From NCBI GenBank assembly GCA_900491605.1, contig UESW01004556.1, positions 796,007 through 860,006 on the forward strand: a stretch of DNA of 64,000 nt, read 5' to 3'. Shown here piece by piece: positions 42,172 to 53,382 of this stretch. The notes under the pieces are model-generated. The model searched no databases. It had not been told where the DNA came from and was given only the letters and a program-made list of their open reading frames with translations. Numbering within the stretch: the first letter of the stretch is position 1; each line of letters begins with the position of its first letter. The stretch comes from Calamus simplicifolius. Taxonomy: Eukaryota > Streptophyta > Magnoliopsida > Arecales > Arecaceae. A program made the position numbers and the translations under genes.

Positions 42172-43584
42172 ATTACTTACCTCTCAGGTGGTCTTATGCA
42201 CAGATTCATCAAATCTGCAAAGCAAGAAAGACAAATCATTACCATCAAGAAGGATTCTTTTCATGAATTAGTTTCCAAGAAATTAAAGAATGGGTTTGAA
42301 CAAAAGAAAAGAAGGGAGAAAGAAGCAAATCTGGATTAATCTCGTCGATCAAATGAAGAGAAAGACAACCCGGAGGGGAGAACTTCAGCTGTCCCACATC
42401 CGTGTCCGAATATCCCACTCTTTCATACAGGAGGGGAGGGGCCCAAGGGCCAAGGGGGGCGCGGGAAGGGGGCTAAGAGCCGGGGCCAGGGGGAGGGGGC
42501 CAAAGGCGGCCGGGGATGCGAGATCCACCGAGGGAGGGGGGGGGGGGGTGCGGGGCTGTGGCCGCAGAGGGGGCGAAGGGCTGGGGTTGGGGGGAGGTTG
42601 CCGGGGCGGCGGGAGCTGGAAGAAGACAGCGTGGTGGCACGCACACGCCAAGCGAGTGACGGATGCCGAAATGCACGAGTTGGATGCGTTGCTACTCCCG
42701 TGGGCGCGCCACCCCTGAGTGGGTTGAGCTTAGCAAGGTGCGTGGGTTCACTACACGAGCGCAGGCCGGGCACGTCGCTGTGGCCGCAGGAGTGCCACCC
42801 GCGCATAGGCTGGGTGCGCATGCAGCAACACGCGCTGGCGGGCTGAATGCACCCGAGCGTGCGAAGGCCAGCGACTGGCGCGCGGCCGGCGCGCGCAGAT
42901 GGCTGCACACGTGAGATGCGCACATGGGCTGCCGCGTGCAGGCAGCGGCATGGGCCAGCCACATGTGCATCGCTGGGCCCGCAGCCGCGTAGCAAATTCC
43001 CAAGCGCCAGTGGCAAATTGCTGGCTCGCACACGGCCAGCCCACATGAGGTGGCCTGGCGTCGGCCGTGGCCGCACTCCCACACGAGGCGGCCCGACGTC
43101 GCTGGACCGATGCAACTTTAGAGAGACTAGCCCTCTCGTAACTACGTACAACCCTTTTAGGTCCTGTTTAAAGTTCAACGAAGATTTTAAAATTTGGAAA
43201 ATGAGACCTTTCAATTTTTTTCCCTAATGAAACTAGAACACTGTTATGTTATCCAATGACAAGTAGAAACACTACTTAGATGACTAAAATTGCTGAGATC
43301 ATGCCAAAATGGTGGTTTTTTTGATACTTTGGATAATGCCTTATTTCAAAGTTTCACTGGACATTCCGTTGAAATTTGGAACAATAAGTTTGCTAAATTT
43401 GTGCTCTAATCCTTTGCAATCTTTGCTATATAAAATAAAACTTAAGATTGGTTGGAGTTGTATACAAAAGTCTGGCTGCAGGGGAAGAGCGTGAGAGAGG
43501 CGTGCAGGCCCATGCAGTGGTGGGTGATTGGGCGCGCGTGCGCATCTCACTGATTAGTGACGCGCACCTCATTGCTAAACTTGT
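42172..43584 (-). other. Outer CACTA leader: possible small exon and GC-rich block
   Basis: On the minus strand a small exon-like segment (about 42220-42184) has an acceptor TTGCTTTGCAG before it and a GTAAGTAA donor after it. Upstream, 42430-43100 is extremely GC- and CpG-rich with G runs near 42540. From 43110 to 43584 composition returns to AT-rich. The order (terminal repeats, leader, GC-rich block, transposase) copies that of the inner CACTA at 7195-8572. Long open frames in the GC-rich block, up to 263 codons on the minus strand, have no recognisable motifs. Confidence 0.45.
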
Positions 43585-44065
43585 TTTAGCATCGCTAATT
43601 AGCAACGCAGAGGAGTGTGTCGCTAATTAGTGATGTCGTAGCGATGCCATAAGAGTCCCTTATTAGCAACGCACTCTTGTGCGTCGCTAATTAGCGACGC
43701 CCATAGGAGAGTGCATCGCTAATTAGCTACGCATTAGCGATGCTCATAGGTGTCGCTAATCTTAAGTGCATGTCATTCGGCTCGCGCGCTAGCGATGCGC
43801 TCCTTGCGTCGTTAATTAGCGACACCCAGAGAGTCGCTAAAATGATTATCAGCATCGCTAATTAGCGACGACGTTGTGGTGTTGCTAATTTTTGACGCTG
43901 AAATTTAGCGTCGCTATTTAGCGACTAATTAGGAACTAAGTTGCATCGCTAATAGAGTCATTGCTAATTTGTCGCTAAGTTAACGTGATATTTTTTTCAT
44001 CGCTATTGTGTTGCTATTTAGCGACGCTGATTTTGGTGTTGCTAAAACCAAATATTATTGTAGTA
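43585..44065. repeat. Sub-terminal palindromic repeats and terminus of outer CACTA
   Basis: The word TCGCTAATTAGCGAC, part of a 16-base perfect palindrome GTCGCTAATTAGCGAC, recurs complete or as half-sites (GTCGCTAAT, ATTAGCGACG) more than a dozen times. The array ends in ATTATTGTAGTA at 44065, the inversion of TACTACAATAAT. Terminal CACTACAA-type ends and dense sub-terminal words are diagnostic of CACTA elements; the first base is T instead of C here. TCA (44066-44068) would be the target duplication. Confidence 0.7.
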
Positions 44066-44226
44066 TCAGCAATTACAAAGGGATTTCTAAGAAAGACTTT
44101 CACTAACATCATATATTCCAAGGGAAAAGTTTTCTTTGAAATCCCTCGGTGAAACTCTTCACCAAGGGATTTTTGACTTTCATCAAGGGATTTTATCCCT
44201 CACTGAAAGGTTAATTTATGGTAGTA
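44066..44226 (-). repeat. Terminus of a third CACTA-like element
   Basis: Read on the minus strand from 44226 the sequence begins TACTACCATAAATTAACC. It continues with repeated AAATCCCTTGGTGAA and AAGGGATTT words in both orientations, the build of a CACTA sub-terminal region. It is cut at 44065 by the end of the outer CACTA, so the outer element apparently landed in this one. The rest is not in the window. Confidence 0.4.
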
Positions 44227-45109
44227 AAAGTTAGAAGTCTAATCTCTCATAGGCACGTACCGTATCCTGAGATCATGGCACGTTGATAGAAGGTATAGGT
44301 TGTGTATGCCAGATCAAAATTTTGATTAGAAAAATAACTCAAAAGATATATGAAAGAAGAGCATGATTTTTATTACATAAAAATTAAGAACAAAAAGAAA
44401 GATAGAATATGGTTATATGCTTCATCATTCCAAGTTGATGGAATCTAGCCATGTATTGCTACTGCCAGCATCTTCTCCATGATTTTTCTCTTCCAAGTCT
44501 AAATACAATGATCTAAATTAAAAAAAAAAAAAAAACTTTGAAGAAAACTCTTCTTGGACTGCCTGAGGTCTTCCTTTTTATAGAGCTTATCTAGAACTTT
44601 CTCCTAGTCAAAGTTGGGGTCAATCGAGCTCAAGATCATTCAGATATTGTGAGAAGACTCCTCAGCCATCCGTTCCACATCACCTGCCTTAGTTTGTACT
44701 GAAAATCATGCGAAATCATCTCTTTCTTCCTTTTGGATAAACAAAGTTCCGATTTGAGTGTCATCTACATCATTAGACTCCAAAAATCAAGCTCTTTCCA
44801 TCTACAGGCTCCTTTTCTGCAAACATCCATAAAAAGTATTAATTCTTAATAAATTAAAAGTAATTAATATTTTTTAATATTTAAATTGGGATAATAAATA
44901 GACTTATCAATCCCATTATTATGTAAAGAGGATGACATTTCTCTAGGTTTCATCGATGGTTTTTCCTTTTGTGGGTTTTCTATGTAAAACAATCTTGATA
45001 TGCTTTGCCTCTTAATTATGTGCATGCATTAGTGATGGTTTATATTGGGTTGTTTGTTTCTATTTCTACTTTGATACTTTTGTTATTACCTTTAAATTAT
45101 GGCATAACA
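44227..45109 (+). repeat. Probable 3' part of a decayed Copia LTR
   Basis: Ends in GGCATAACA at 45109, followed after two bases by a decayed primer-binding site. A TATA-like TTTTTATAGAGC lies near 44576. The left boundary of the LTR is not determined and some of this stretch may be other DNA. It shows no coding sequence. Confidence 0.4.
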
Positions 45110-45111
45110 AG

Positions 45112-45123
45112 TGATATCAAAGA
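45112..45123 (+). promoter_or_regulatory. Decayed Copia primer-binding site
   Basis: TGATATCAAAGA matches TGGTATCAGAGC at nine of twelve bases, and two of the differences are G-to-A. Its place between an ACA end and a gag remnant supports the reading. Confidence 0.5.
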
Positions 45124-45179
45124 ATTTGAAGATTTTTCATATATAGATTAAAGATAGATTCGAGTATTGGGAATAGAAT

Positions 45180-45720
45180 GATGCCTCTCAAAGAGAATAA
45201 TTGGATTATATGAAAATTCAAGATGCAAGACCTTTATTGTAAAGATTTGTATGCTTCCATTAAAGAAGATGAACACAAGCCCACAGATATATCCAATGAT
45301 GAATGGGAATGGATGGATTGAAAAGCTATTGCTACCATTTGATAATGATAAGATGATGTTGTATTCTATCATATGATATGTCTACCAAGTGTTTGTGAAA
45401 AGAGCTACATGATTTGTATGAAAGGAAAACTATCAGAAACAAGGCATTCTTGATCTGAATGTTGATAAATTTGAAATATAAAGATAAAGGGTCTGTGGCC
45501 AAGCATCAAAATAAGGTTCAAAGTATTATGAATCAACTTGCTATAAAAAAGATGGTGTTGTATAATGAATTGTAAGCATTGTTGATACTTACTTTTTGAT
45601 GGAGTCAGAAAACAATGGTTATTTCATTTAGCAATTTAGCATCCAAAGGGATTTTTGACCATGAGTTATGTTAGAAGTATTTTTTTTGGGTTATATGGGT
45701 TGTTGAAATCAGATCATACA
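45180..45720 (+). pseudogene. Decayed Copia gag remnant
   Basis: Across several frames the plus strand gives NNWII, KMQDLYCKDLYASI, DEWEWMD and further pieces (IKGLWPSIKI, MNQLAIKKM) in the order of a Tork-like UBN2 gag with the KDLY motif. Stops and shifts occur every 20-30 codons. The pol region that should follow is absent, with only non-coding sequence downstream. Confidence 0.55.
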
Positions 45721-46319
45721 TTCGTATCAACATATTACACGGTTAATTTATATAATGTAATATCCATAAATAATATACAAGTCAAATTCGGGTCTAGATT
45801 TCTAAATTGATCAAAAAATAGGTCAGATTTGGATTGATCAATTTGTTATTACACTCTTAAATTGGCATGACTCATTTATAACTTGACATAATTTGCTAGC
45901 ACTAGCCTGGCCTATGGCTTATGTAGACTACAGGACTTTATAACACGTGTCTTTTCAAAGTTTATATTTTACAAGTTAATTATGGTGTTTGTGCTTTAAT
46001 TTTGATTGTGTTCAAACCTTTAGCCTAATGAAAATGTTAGAACTTAAGATCTTGATTACTTATAAAGAATTAAGCAATCCAAATAATATTTTTTAACAAC
46101 TTTTTTTTTGGGGAAGTCCCTACAAATTATAGATGAAGTTTAAGGATCATAAAGAAAAGGCATGATTGTGAAGTAGTCCGCCACTAATTGATAAATGCAT
46201 TCATAGTTTTGTAGTTTGGCTCATAGATCGGGCAACAAATATGGCATCATCATTATCTAGAATACATGGAAAATAGTACCTTATCCTTTCAATTCATCAT
46301 AGCATGCTCACCATGGACA
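45721..46319. other. Non-coding spacer
   Basis: AT-rich sequence with no recognisable coding or terminal repeat. The last five bases, GGACA (46315-46319), are the left target duplication of the next element. Confidence 0.5.
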
Positions 46320-47059
46320 TGAAGAGTGGATCGTCCTCTTTCTAACCTTGGAGCATAGCACGCATTCGACCAGCCCCAAGTCGTGTGGAGATGCGGAAGC
46401 GAGATGATATCCCTGCTGAAATTTCTGCAGCAGAATTTTGGATCTTGATCTTGGTAATCTTCCCAGATTGATTAGCAACTAGGATTTTCTTTGGTTTCTT
46501 ACGCCCCAAGATTGTAAGAGAGGGTCGTGGCCTCTCTTCTTCCTCACGTGAACCTTCAGATCGATCCAGAAAATCAAGAGACGTTGCCCTAGAAGAAGGT
46601 GCTGCTAGGGTTTCTTCCTTCTCCTTCTTTGAGAGAGGCGGTTCCAAGAAGATGGCTAGGGCAGAGATGGCAGCAATAAAACCCTAGAAATCTAGGGCAT
46701 CTATACGTGAGAAAGAGAGAAAGACATGGATAAAAGAGAAAAGGAGAGGGATAGCTTATTCTAGGGAGAAAAGGGTTTCTTTTTCCATTCATCTCTAATC
46801 ATCATCGTTACATGACTATATATAATCCGTCCCCATGACGGCCACCAAAATAAAACCAGCACCACACATGAACCGGTTCCTTATTATATGGATAATAAAC
46901 CCTAAAAAACTCCCTTGGACCAACCCACACCTTGGGCCCAAACCCAGCCCAATGATAGACTAGCCCCCTCAAGACCCAACAACCTGGGCCTTAACCCTGT
47001 GGAGCCTACAAACCTCCACCCTAGGATTTAATCTTTGAAGTACCACACCAGGCTCTGCA
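46320..47059 (-). repeat. 3' LTR of the Tork-type Copia
   Basis: 740 bp. A minus-strand TATA (TTATATATAG) lies near 46825-46816. The purine tract GGTGGAGAT (minus strand) adjoins it at 47060-47068. It differs from the 5' LTR at scattered single bases. Confidence 0.92.
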
Positions 47060-48860
47060 ATCTCCACCTTGGTGCTTCAAAGCTGCTGAAAAATCTGCAC
47101 ATTCCCTCAGACCCATCAGTGTCACACATGAGAGAAAGCTATCCCATGGAAGAGTCTTCGTAAGTGCATCTGCCTGGTTCTTCTTTGTATAAACTTTTAC
47201 CAGCTCCACTTCACCTTCTTCCACCAATTCTCTGATCCTGTGATACCTCACATCTATATTCTTTGTGCGTGCATGATAGATTGGGTTCTGAGCCAACTGC
47301 AGGGCACTCTGACTATCACTGTGTAACAATACTGTACCCTGCTTCACCCCCATTTCCATGATGAGTCTCTTCAACCAAAGAGCCTCCTTGGCAGCCTCTG
47401 TAATCCCTATATACTCAGCTTCTGTTGTAGACAAAGCTGTAATAGGTTGAAGGATTGATCTCCAAGAAATTAATCCACCATACATGCTGAACACATACCC
47501 TGTGGTAGACCTTCTTGTATCCAAATCACCTGCAAAATTTACATCCACAAATCCTTCCAATGGACCTAATGACTTACTTGGGATATTAGATTTCTCCTTA
47601 GATCCATCTTGCTGCCCAAAAATTAGACCAAGTCCACGAGTTCCCTGAAAGTTCCTCAAAATCCACTTGAGTGCCTTCCAGTGCTCCTTCCCTGGGTTCG
47701 CCATGAATCTGCTCACCTGGCTCACTGCATATGCTATGTCAGGCCTGCAACACACCATAGCATACATAATGCTGCCCACGGCACTGGCATATGGAACTCT
47801 CTCCATATACTCTTTCTCTTCATCTGTCTAGGGGTTCTGTAACTTAGAAAGAGACATGTGACTAGCCAAAGGTGTTCCAACTGGTTTGGCCTTATCCATC
47901 CCAAACCTCTCTAACACCTTGTGAATATATCCACCCAATGACAAGTGTAGAATTCCCTTGGTTCTATCTCTGTAAATTTCCATCCCAAGTATCTTCCTAG
48001 CTGACCCCAAATCCTTCATTTCAAATTATGTTGATAATGCATATTTCAGTCCATCACTGCTTCAACACTCCTGCTGGCAATGAGCATATCATCCACATAC
48101 AGAAGGAGATACAGTGCATCATCCTCATCCACATCTTTCACATAGACACAAGTATCATGTTCACATCTAGAAAATCTAAGGCCCAAAATAAAAGTGTCAA
48201 ACCTTTTGTACCATTGATGAGGTGACTACTTCAAACCATAGAGCGATTTCTTTAGTAGACACACTTTTTCTTCCAATCCAGATTCCTTGAAACCCTCTGG
48301 TTGCTTCATGTATATCCTCTCCTCTAGACTCCCATGTAAGAAAGCCGTCTTCACATCTATATGCTACAACTCTATACCATGTTGTGCTATGAGAGATAAC
48401 AACACACGAATTGAAGCATGACGTACCACTGGAGAGAATACCTCTGTGTAGTCCACTCCCTCTCTCTGTGAGAACCCCTTAGCAACAAGCCTTGCTTTGT
48501 ATCTGACTCCACCTTGCTCTGAAGGTGCCTCCTTCTTTGTGAACACCCATTTTGAACCAATGGCCCGAGCATCTCTAGATAGATCCACTAGCTGTCATGT
48601 CTTATTCTTTTCCAGGGACTCCATCTCCTCCATCATGGCCTGCATCCATGAGTCTCTTTCTGAACTTTTCATGGCTTCTTGGAAGGTCTCTGGATCTTTA
48701 TTTGCAGTGATTAGAGCATAGGAAATCATATCATCAATGCGATACCGAGCAGGTTTGATGATGGTACGCTTTGTCTTGTGTAGTGCCACACCCCTTTGAT
48801 CATCTCTCAAAGCTGAAGTGTGTGACTCCACCTGCACCTCCGGATTGATGGCTCTTCTGG
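47060..48860 (-). pseudogene. Tork-type reverse transcriptase and RNase H
   Basis: The minus strand from about 48720 gives WMQAMMEEMESLEKNKT, GSKWVFTKKE, RLVAKGFSQREGVDY and FSPVVRH. After a TAG near 48364 come HIDVKTAFLHG, KKSLYGLK and the catalytic LLYVDDML (about 48085). A frameshift near 48020 leads to LGMEIYRD and GTPLASHMS (48019-47828). After a stop near 47827 the last 261 residues (47806-47021, ending inside the LTR) are open with RPDIAYAVSQVSRFM, the RNase H-type VDVNFAGD and TTEAEYI, and ADALTKTLPWDSFL. Two or three stops and one shift only. Confidence 0.85.
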
Positions 48861-48886
48861 CTGATCCTTTACATTTATTGGAACAT

Positions 48887-49890
48887 TCATACCAAACTCC
48901 ACCTCAAAAAAGCATGTTTTGAAGTAGAAGTAGAAGGTACATCATCTGTCAGCCAATACTGTCCACTACTGTCCTGTTCAGCCTTTTCAGCTCCATCTGC
49001 AATCTCTGACCTCTTCAAGATGCTCTTCTCATCAAAAATAATATCTCTACTGATGATACACTTCTGTGAATCTGACTCCATAGAAAATAGCCTTTAACTC
49101 CCTGTGGATACCCGATGAAGATCAGCCTTTGTGATTTTGGGTCCAGCTTGCTTCTTTCAGCTGCCTCCACATGTGCATAGGCTGGGCAACCAAAAATCCT
49201 TAGGTGTCCAAGCTCCACCTTCTTCCCACTCTAGATCTCCTCTGTAATGCCTCCATCAAGTTTTCTATTAGGGGACCTGTTAACAAGAAAACCAGAGAAC
49301 ATAATTGCATCACCCCAAAAGACCTTGGGCAGTGATGCCTGTAGCCTCAAACTCCTAGCCTTCTCTGTCAATGTACGATTCATCCTCTCTGCCACACCAT
49401 TCTGCTGGGGAGTCATCCTCACTGTGTAATGGAATTGGATCCCATTTTTCTCACAGTAGCTTCTGAATTCATTGCTTGTATACTCCCCTCCATTGTCAGA
49501 TCTCAAACACTTCACTGGTTTTCCTGTCTCCTTTTCAACACCAACTCTCCAAGCTTTAAACCGAGAAAATACCTCTAATTTTTCTCTTATCAGATATACC
49601 CATACCTTCCTGGAGTAGTCATCAATGAAGGTCAAAAAATACTTAGCCCCACCTCTGGCTGACACAGGGGCCGGTCCCCATACATCTGAGTGAACTAGTT
49701 CCAGAATACCTTCACTCTGCTTGGAACTGCTGGCAAATCTCACCCTATATTGTTTGCCATAAATACAGGGCTCACAGATGTCATTGTCCTCCTTCTTAAG
49801 TACTGGAATCAAACCTCTTTTACTAAGTTCTATAAGCCCTTTATCACTCATGTGTCCCATTCGATAGTGCCACAGTTTATAGACCAACTG
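48887..49890 (-). pseudogene. Tork-type integrase
   Basis: The zinc-binding part (LWHYRMGHMSDKGL, CEPCIYGKQYRV) and the core are all in 49887-49231. Catalytic Asp is in LVHSDVWGP, Asp in LRSDNGGEY, and Glu in QQNGVAERMNRT, so D,D and E are kept. After a TAG near 49228 it continues with GHLRIFGCPAYAHVEA and IFIGYPQGVKGYFLW. A TAA lies just before 49887. It would insert the DNA copy. Confidence 0.85.
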
Positions 49891-50582
49891 TTATTCCTGT
49901 GCCGCTGCTAGCACCTCTGAACCATCTATGGCCACTGAGCCTTCCATCTGATAGAGATTATTTTCCAACCTTCTCCCTTTCATCACCACTAATGCACCCT
50001 TGGTTATCCTCAAACATCCACTCCCCGGCTGGCTTCCAAAAGCATACCCATGCTTCTCCAGGTAGCCCAAAGAAATTAGATTCTTCTTCAACTCCGAGAC
50101 ATGTTTGACCTTGGTCAAAGTCCTTATAACCCCATCATACATCCTCACCCTTATGCTTCCAACTCCAGCAACCTTACAAGGATGATTATCACCAAGGCAT
50201 ACACTCCCTCATCAGATTCTTCATAAGTTGCAAACCACTCCCTATGCGAAGTATAATGGTGAGAACAGGCTGAGTCAAGTGTCCAACAACTATCACACTT
50301 CTTGGTCCCATCTAAAACTACCAGTACATCATCTTCACTGTCTTCAGATGAATTTGCACCACCATTGCTGGTTGAACCTCCCTTGGAAATGCCCTTCCCC
50401 TTCTTATTTTTTAAAAGTGGGCAATTTCTCTTCAGGTGACCAATCTGATGACACTTGTAACACTTCCATGCTTTCTGCTTGCCCCAAGACTTAGATCTGC
50501 CTTTGGACTTGCCTCTAACCTTTTCCCAAGGTCTTCCTTGCCTCTCATTCACAACAAGTACCTCTGTGTTAGAGTTTTCCAT
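49891..50582 (-). pseudogene. Tork-type nucleocapsid knuckle and protease
   Basis: A basic stretch is followed by a CCHC knuckle (CYKCHQIGHLKRNC, about 50465-50424), then the protease active site in WTLDSACSHHYT (Asp-Ser-Ala, about 50290). A frameshift near 50150 leads to VRMYDGVIRTL and LISLGYLEKHGYAF. The Asp-Ser-Ala triplet replaces the more common Asp-Ser/Thr-Gly; Ala also occurs in Copia elements. Confidence 0.8.
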
Positions 50583-50597
50583 GCGAATCTTTTCTCT

Positions 50598-51149
50598 TTG
50601 CTAGTTTGATCTCAGCACCCCTACAACCTCTTCATAATTCAGGGTCTCCTTCCCATACACCAAGGTTGTAATCAGACCATCATAGGAACTGGGTAGTGAA
50701 CACAACAGGATGAGGGTCTTGTCTTCTTCATCAATTTTCACATCAAGGCTCATCACCTCTGAGCACACTTGATTGAATTTCTGAATATGGGCCACAAGAT
50801 CTCCTCCCTCAGGCATTCTCAAGCTGTACAACTGTTTCTTCAACCACAACTTGTTTGTCATGCTCTTTCCCATGTAAGTGTTCTCTAAAGTTTCCCAGAG
50901 CCCCCTTGCCGTGGTCTGCGTGCAAATCTCCGGCAAAACTTGATCAGCCAAGCACATCCTAATTGTGCTAAATGCAATCTCCTCTAACTCCTCCCAATCC
51001 TCACGACTTACATTATCCGGTCTTTGTTTCACCAAGACCTTATAAATCCTTTGCTGTACCAATAAATCGTTCACCCTTTGCTGCCATAGGGTGAAGTTTC
51101 CCTTGCCATTATACTTTTCAAAATCAAATTTAAAGCTACTAGATGCCAT
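50598..51149 (-). pseudogene. Tork-type gag
   Basis: I place the start at Met 51149-51147 (MASSSFKFDFEKYNGKG), not the upstream Met at 51173, because the sequence from there fits the family N-terminus. Typical motifs follow: WQQRVNDLLVQQRIYKVL, RMCLADQVLPEI, TNKLWLKKQLYSLRM and LLCSLPSSYDGLITTLVYG. The frame meets TAG at 50600-50598; similarity continues past it into the knuckle region, so this is one stop in an otherwise whole gag. Confidence 0.85.
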
Positions 51150-51270
51150 ATCCAACCAAGAAACAATGCACACAACAAAAACAGAAAATTAAACTTGCTG
51201 CAGAAATTTTTGGTTTGATATCTTACCAAGAAACGCCCAAGATCCAATCTTTTCTCCACCAAATCACTGA

Positions 51271-51283
51271 GGCTCTGTTACCA
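51271..51283 (-). promoter_or_regulatory. Primer-binding site of the Tork-type Copia
   Basis: The plus strand GGCTCTGTTACCA gives TGGTAACAGAGCC on the minus strand, one base from the common TGGTATCAGAGCC site, and lies two bases from the LTR. Confidence 0.75.
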
Positions 51284-51285
51284 AA

Positions 51286-52026
51286 TGAAGAGTAGATCGT
51301 CCTCTTTCTAACCTTGGAGCATAGCATGCATTCAACCAGCCCGAAGTCATGTGGAGATGCGGAAGCGAGATGATATCCCTGCTGAAATTTCTGCAGCAGA
51401 ATTTTGGATCTTGATCTTGGTAATCTTCCCAGATTGATTAGCAACTAGGATTTTCTTTGGTTTCTTGCACCCCAAGATTGTAAGAGAGGGTCGTGGCCTC
51501 TCTTCTTCCTCATGTGAACCTTCAGATCTGATCCAGAAAATCAAGAGACGTTGCCCAAGAAGAAGGTGCTGCTAGGGTTTCTTCCTTCTCCTTCTTTGAG
51601 AGAGGCGATTCCAAGAAGATGGATAGGGCAGAGATGGCAGCAATAAAACCCTAGAAATCTAGGGCATCTATACGTGAGAAAGAGAGAAAGACGTGGATAA
51701 AAGAGAAAAGAAGAGGGATAGCTTATTCTAGGGAGAAAAGGGTTTCTTTTTCCATTCATCTCTAATCATCATCGTTACATGACTATATATAACCCGTCCC
51801 CATGACGGCCACCAAAATAAAACCAGCACCACACATGAACCGGTGCCTTATTATATGGATAATAAACCCTAAAAAACTCCCTTGGACCAACCCACACCTT
51901 GGGCCCAAACCCAGCCCAATGATAGACTAGCCCCCTCAAGACCCAACAACCTGGGCCTTAACCCTGTGGAGCCTACAAACCTCCACCCTAGGATTTAAGC
52001 TTTGAAGTACCACACCAGGCTCTACA
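51286..52026 (-). repeat. 5' LTR of the Tork-type Copia
   Basis: 741 bp, nearly identical to 46320-47059; most differences are transitions, several at CG sites. Confidence 0.92.
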
Positions 52027-52031
52027 GGACA

Positions 52032-53035
52032 AAGTCAAAGAATTTTCTAATAAAAACAAGGATTGGCACAAAGCCCTAGGAAGATGAGTTTATTGGAATT
52101 GTAAGTATTCACTTCCAAATTTGTGCCCCATGTCTCCTATCTTGCAATGGAAGTGGGTTACACATGCCATCATATTCCTTCACATTGCTCTTGCTGCATA
52201 ATAAGAAATGGGATTCTTTATGGTACAACTTTGTATTGCAAAATAGTGTATTTTTACAGTCACCCATCTATGTATGAAGGGCTATCTATTATCCATATTC
52301 ATGCCTTAATAGCATCTAAAAAATACTTTTCTATTTTCCCAATATACTAGCTACATTTATCCTTTTCTAAAATAAAATGTGCAGTAGCAATCTTGCACAA
52401 CATTATATGGTACAAAAGTTGTACCTAAAGAATCAATGCCCATATAATAAAATATAGGAGCAAACATTTTAGCCACAATTGAAGGTGTCATGTTCAACTT
52501 AGTGGTTAATGAAGCTGTTGATTGTGCAGCATTCCACTAGAGTCATAAATAAAGGGTTTAAGGTGGAAAAAAAGCAAAGTAGGGCACAGGAGAGGGAGAG
52601 AGCGCTCCAAATCACTTCATCTATTTAAAAGATTAGGTTAGATGGGTAGCCTGAATAGAGCCCACTGCTTGGTTTAGGCTCAATACCGAACAAGACTGTA
52701 ACTTTTGAGAAATCAACAGACGCTAGCCTCTGCCCATTTCTATCGAGATAGATGTATAATTATTAGATGGACTAGCCCAAACTTCATGTGTATCCGATGA
52801 TTTAAGCTCATATAGTTCCTTCTATCGCTACAACCTATAAGAGATATAGCACATATAGATGACGAGACTCTTGATTATCCGTTCTTTCAATGTCAAGATC
52901 AGATCAATGTGGAACGACCTTAACAATCATATGTTAACTTGCATTTAGACTATTCAACATACTCTAGATTTTCCTCTCAAAAGTCCAACCAATGAGCAAA
53001 TGAGTTTTAACCAAACTATTCTCATAGATAGTCTT
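52032..53035. other. Non-coding spacer
   Basis: About 1 kb of AT-rich sequence. I see no protein similarity, terminal repeat or RNA gene in it; short open frames are not credible. Confidence 0.45.
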
Positions 53036-53382
53036 TGATGGATATGGAAGGTGAGAAATGAAGTCTATATCTTTTAATTAAGGTTTTTATTTCAACCTAA
53101 GTAATTAGATATGCTATAGGCCAAGCTGAAGAATTCATCATATCCAAATCACTCATTTTAAAGAAATATGACATTTGGAACTTCTTTCCATAACGTTCAA
53201 TGGGTTCTTCAACTATTCTAATCTCATAGTTGCTGCCCTCCCACCCACCCTCTCTGCCTAAATTGGATTATGTCAAGGTGAATTTTGATGGATTCGTTCC
53301 TCCGAGCATAGCTGGTGCTAGAGCAGTCATACGAGATTATATAGAATGCATTGTTGTGCAGCTTCCATCGAGATCAAACGCA
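53036..53382 (+). pseudogene. LINE-type RNase H remnant
   Basis: In shifting frames the plus strand reads WIWKVRNEVYIF, AIGQAEEFIISKSL and then KVNFDGFVPPSIAGARAVIRDY. This is the order of the plant LINE-associated RNase H ('RVT_3'-like) region: a WKxRN word, an Ala/Phe helix, and the KVNFDG strand with the catalytic Asp. Stops and shifts are frequent. No reverse transcriptase is recognisable upstream, so this is a short relic. Confidence 0.5.

Larger units (their letters stand above)
2967..44065 (-). mobile_element. Outer CACTA (En/Spm) element, minus strand, 3' end outside the window
   Basis: Pieces of one TNP2-type transposase occur in order on the minus strand: N-terminal domain at 25989-24608, then 7174-5936, then 4712-3453 and 3305-3117. 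A terminus with sub-terminal repeats lies at 43585-44065, and a GC-rich leader lies between it and the coding part, the same order as in the inner CACTA. The element is expanded by five insertions (solo-LTR-like, inner CACTA, Copia, Tat derivative, and the Copia LTR at the left). Its terminus reads TACTACAATAATA on the minus strand, one transition from canonical CACTA. The other terminus is not visible. That the right-hand terminus belongs to this transposase is inferred from order and orientation. Confidence 0.65.
46320..52026 (-). mobile_element. Tork-type Copia retrotransposon, minus strand, complete
   Basis: LTRs at 46320-47059 and 51286-52026 (740 and 741 bp, TGAAGAG to ...TCTGCA/TCTACA) are flanked by the perfect duplication GGACA (46315-46319 and 52027-52031). 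All Copia domains are present in order on the minus strand with only a handful of stops and frameshifts. The LTRs are very similar, so this is one of the younger insertions here. The gag and integrase motifs resemble the Tnt1/Tork group. Confidence 0.93.

Noticed and set aside
41555..42271. Open frames of 100-216 codons on both strands
   Set aside because: Same 13-bp minisatellite in the second LTR; not genes.
42430..43100. Bacterial contamination or organellar DNA as source of the GC-rich block
   Set aside because: No bacterial or organellar genes; sequence grades into CACTA terminal repeats on one side and lies in the expected place of a CACTA leader.
42423..43214. 263-codon minus-strand open frame and several overlapping frames
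   Set aside because: Extremely GC-rich stretch where stop codons are rare; no domain, no codon pattern, and it lies in a CACTA leader.
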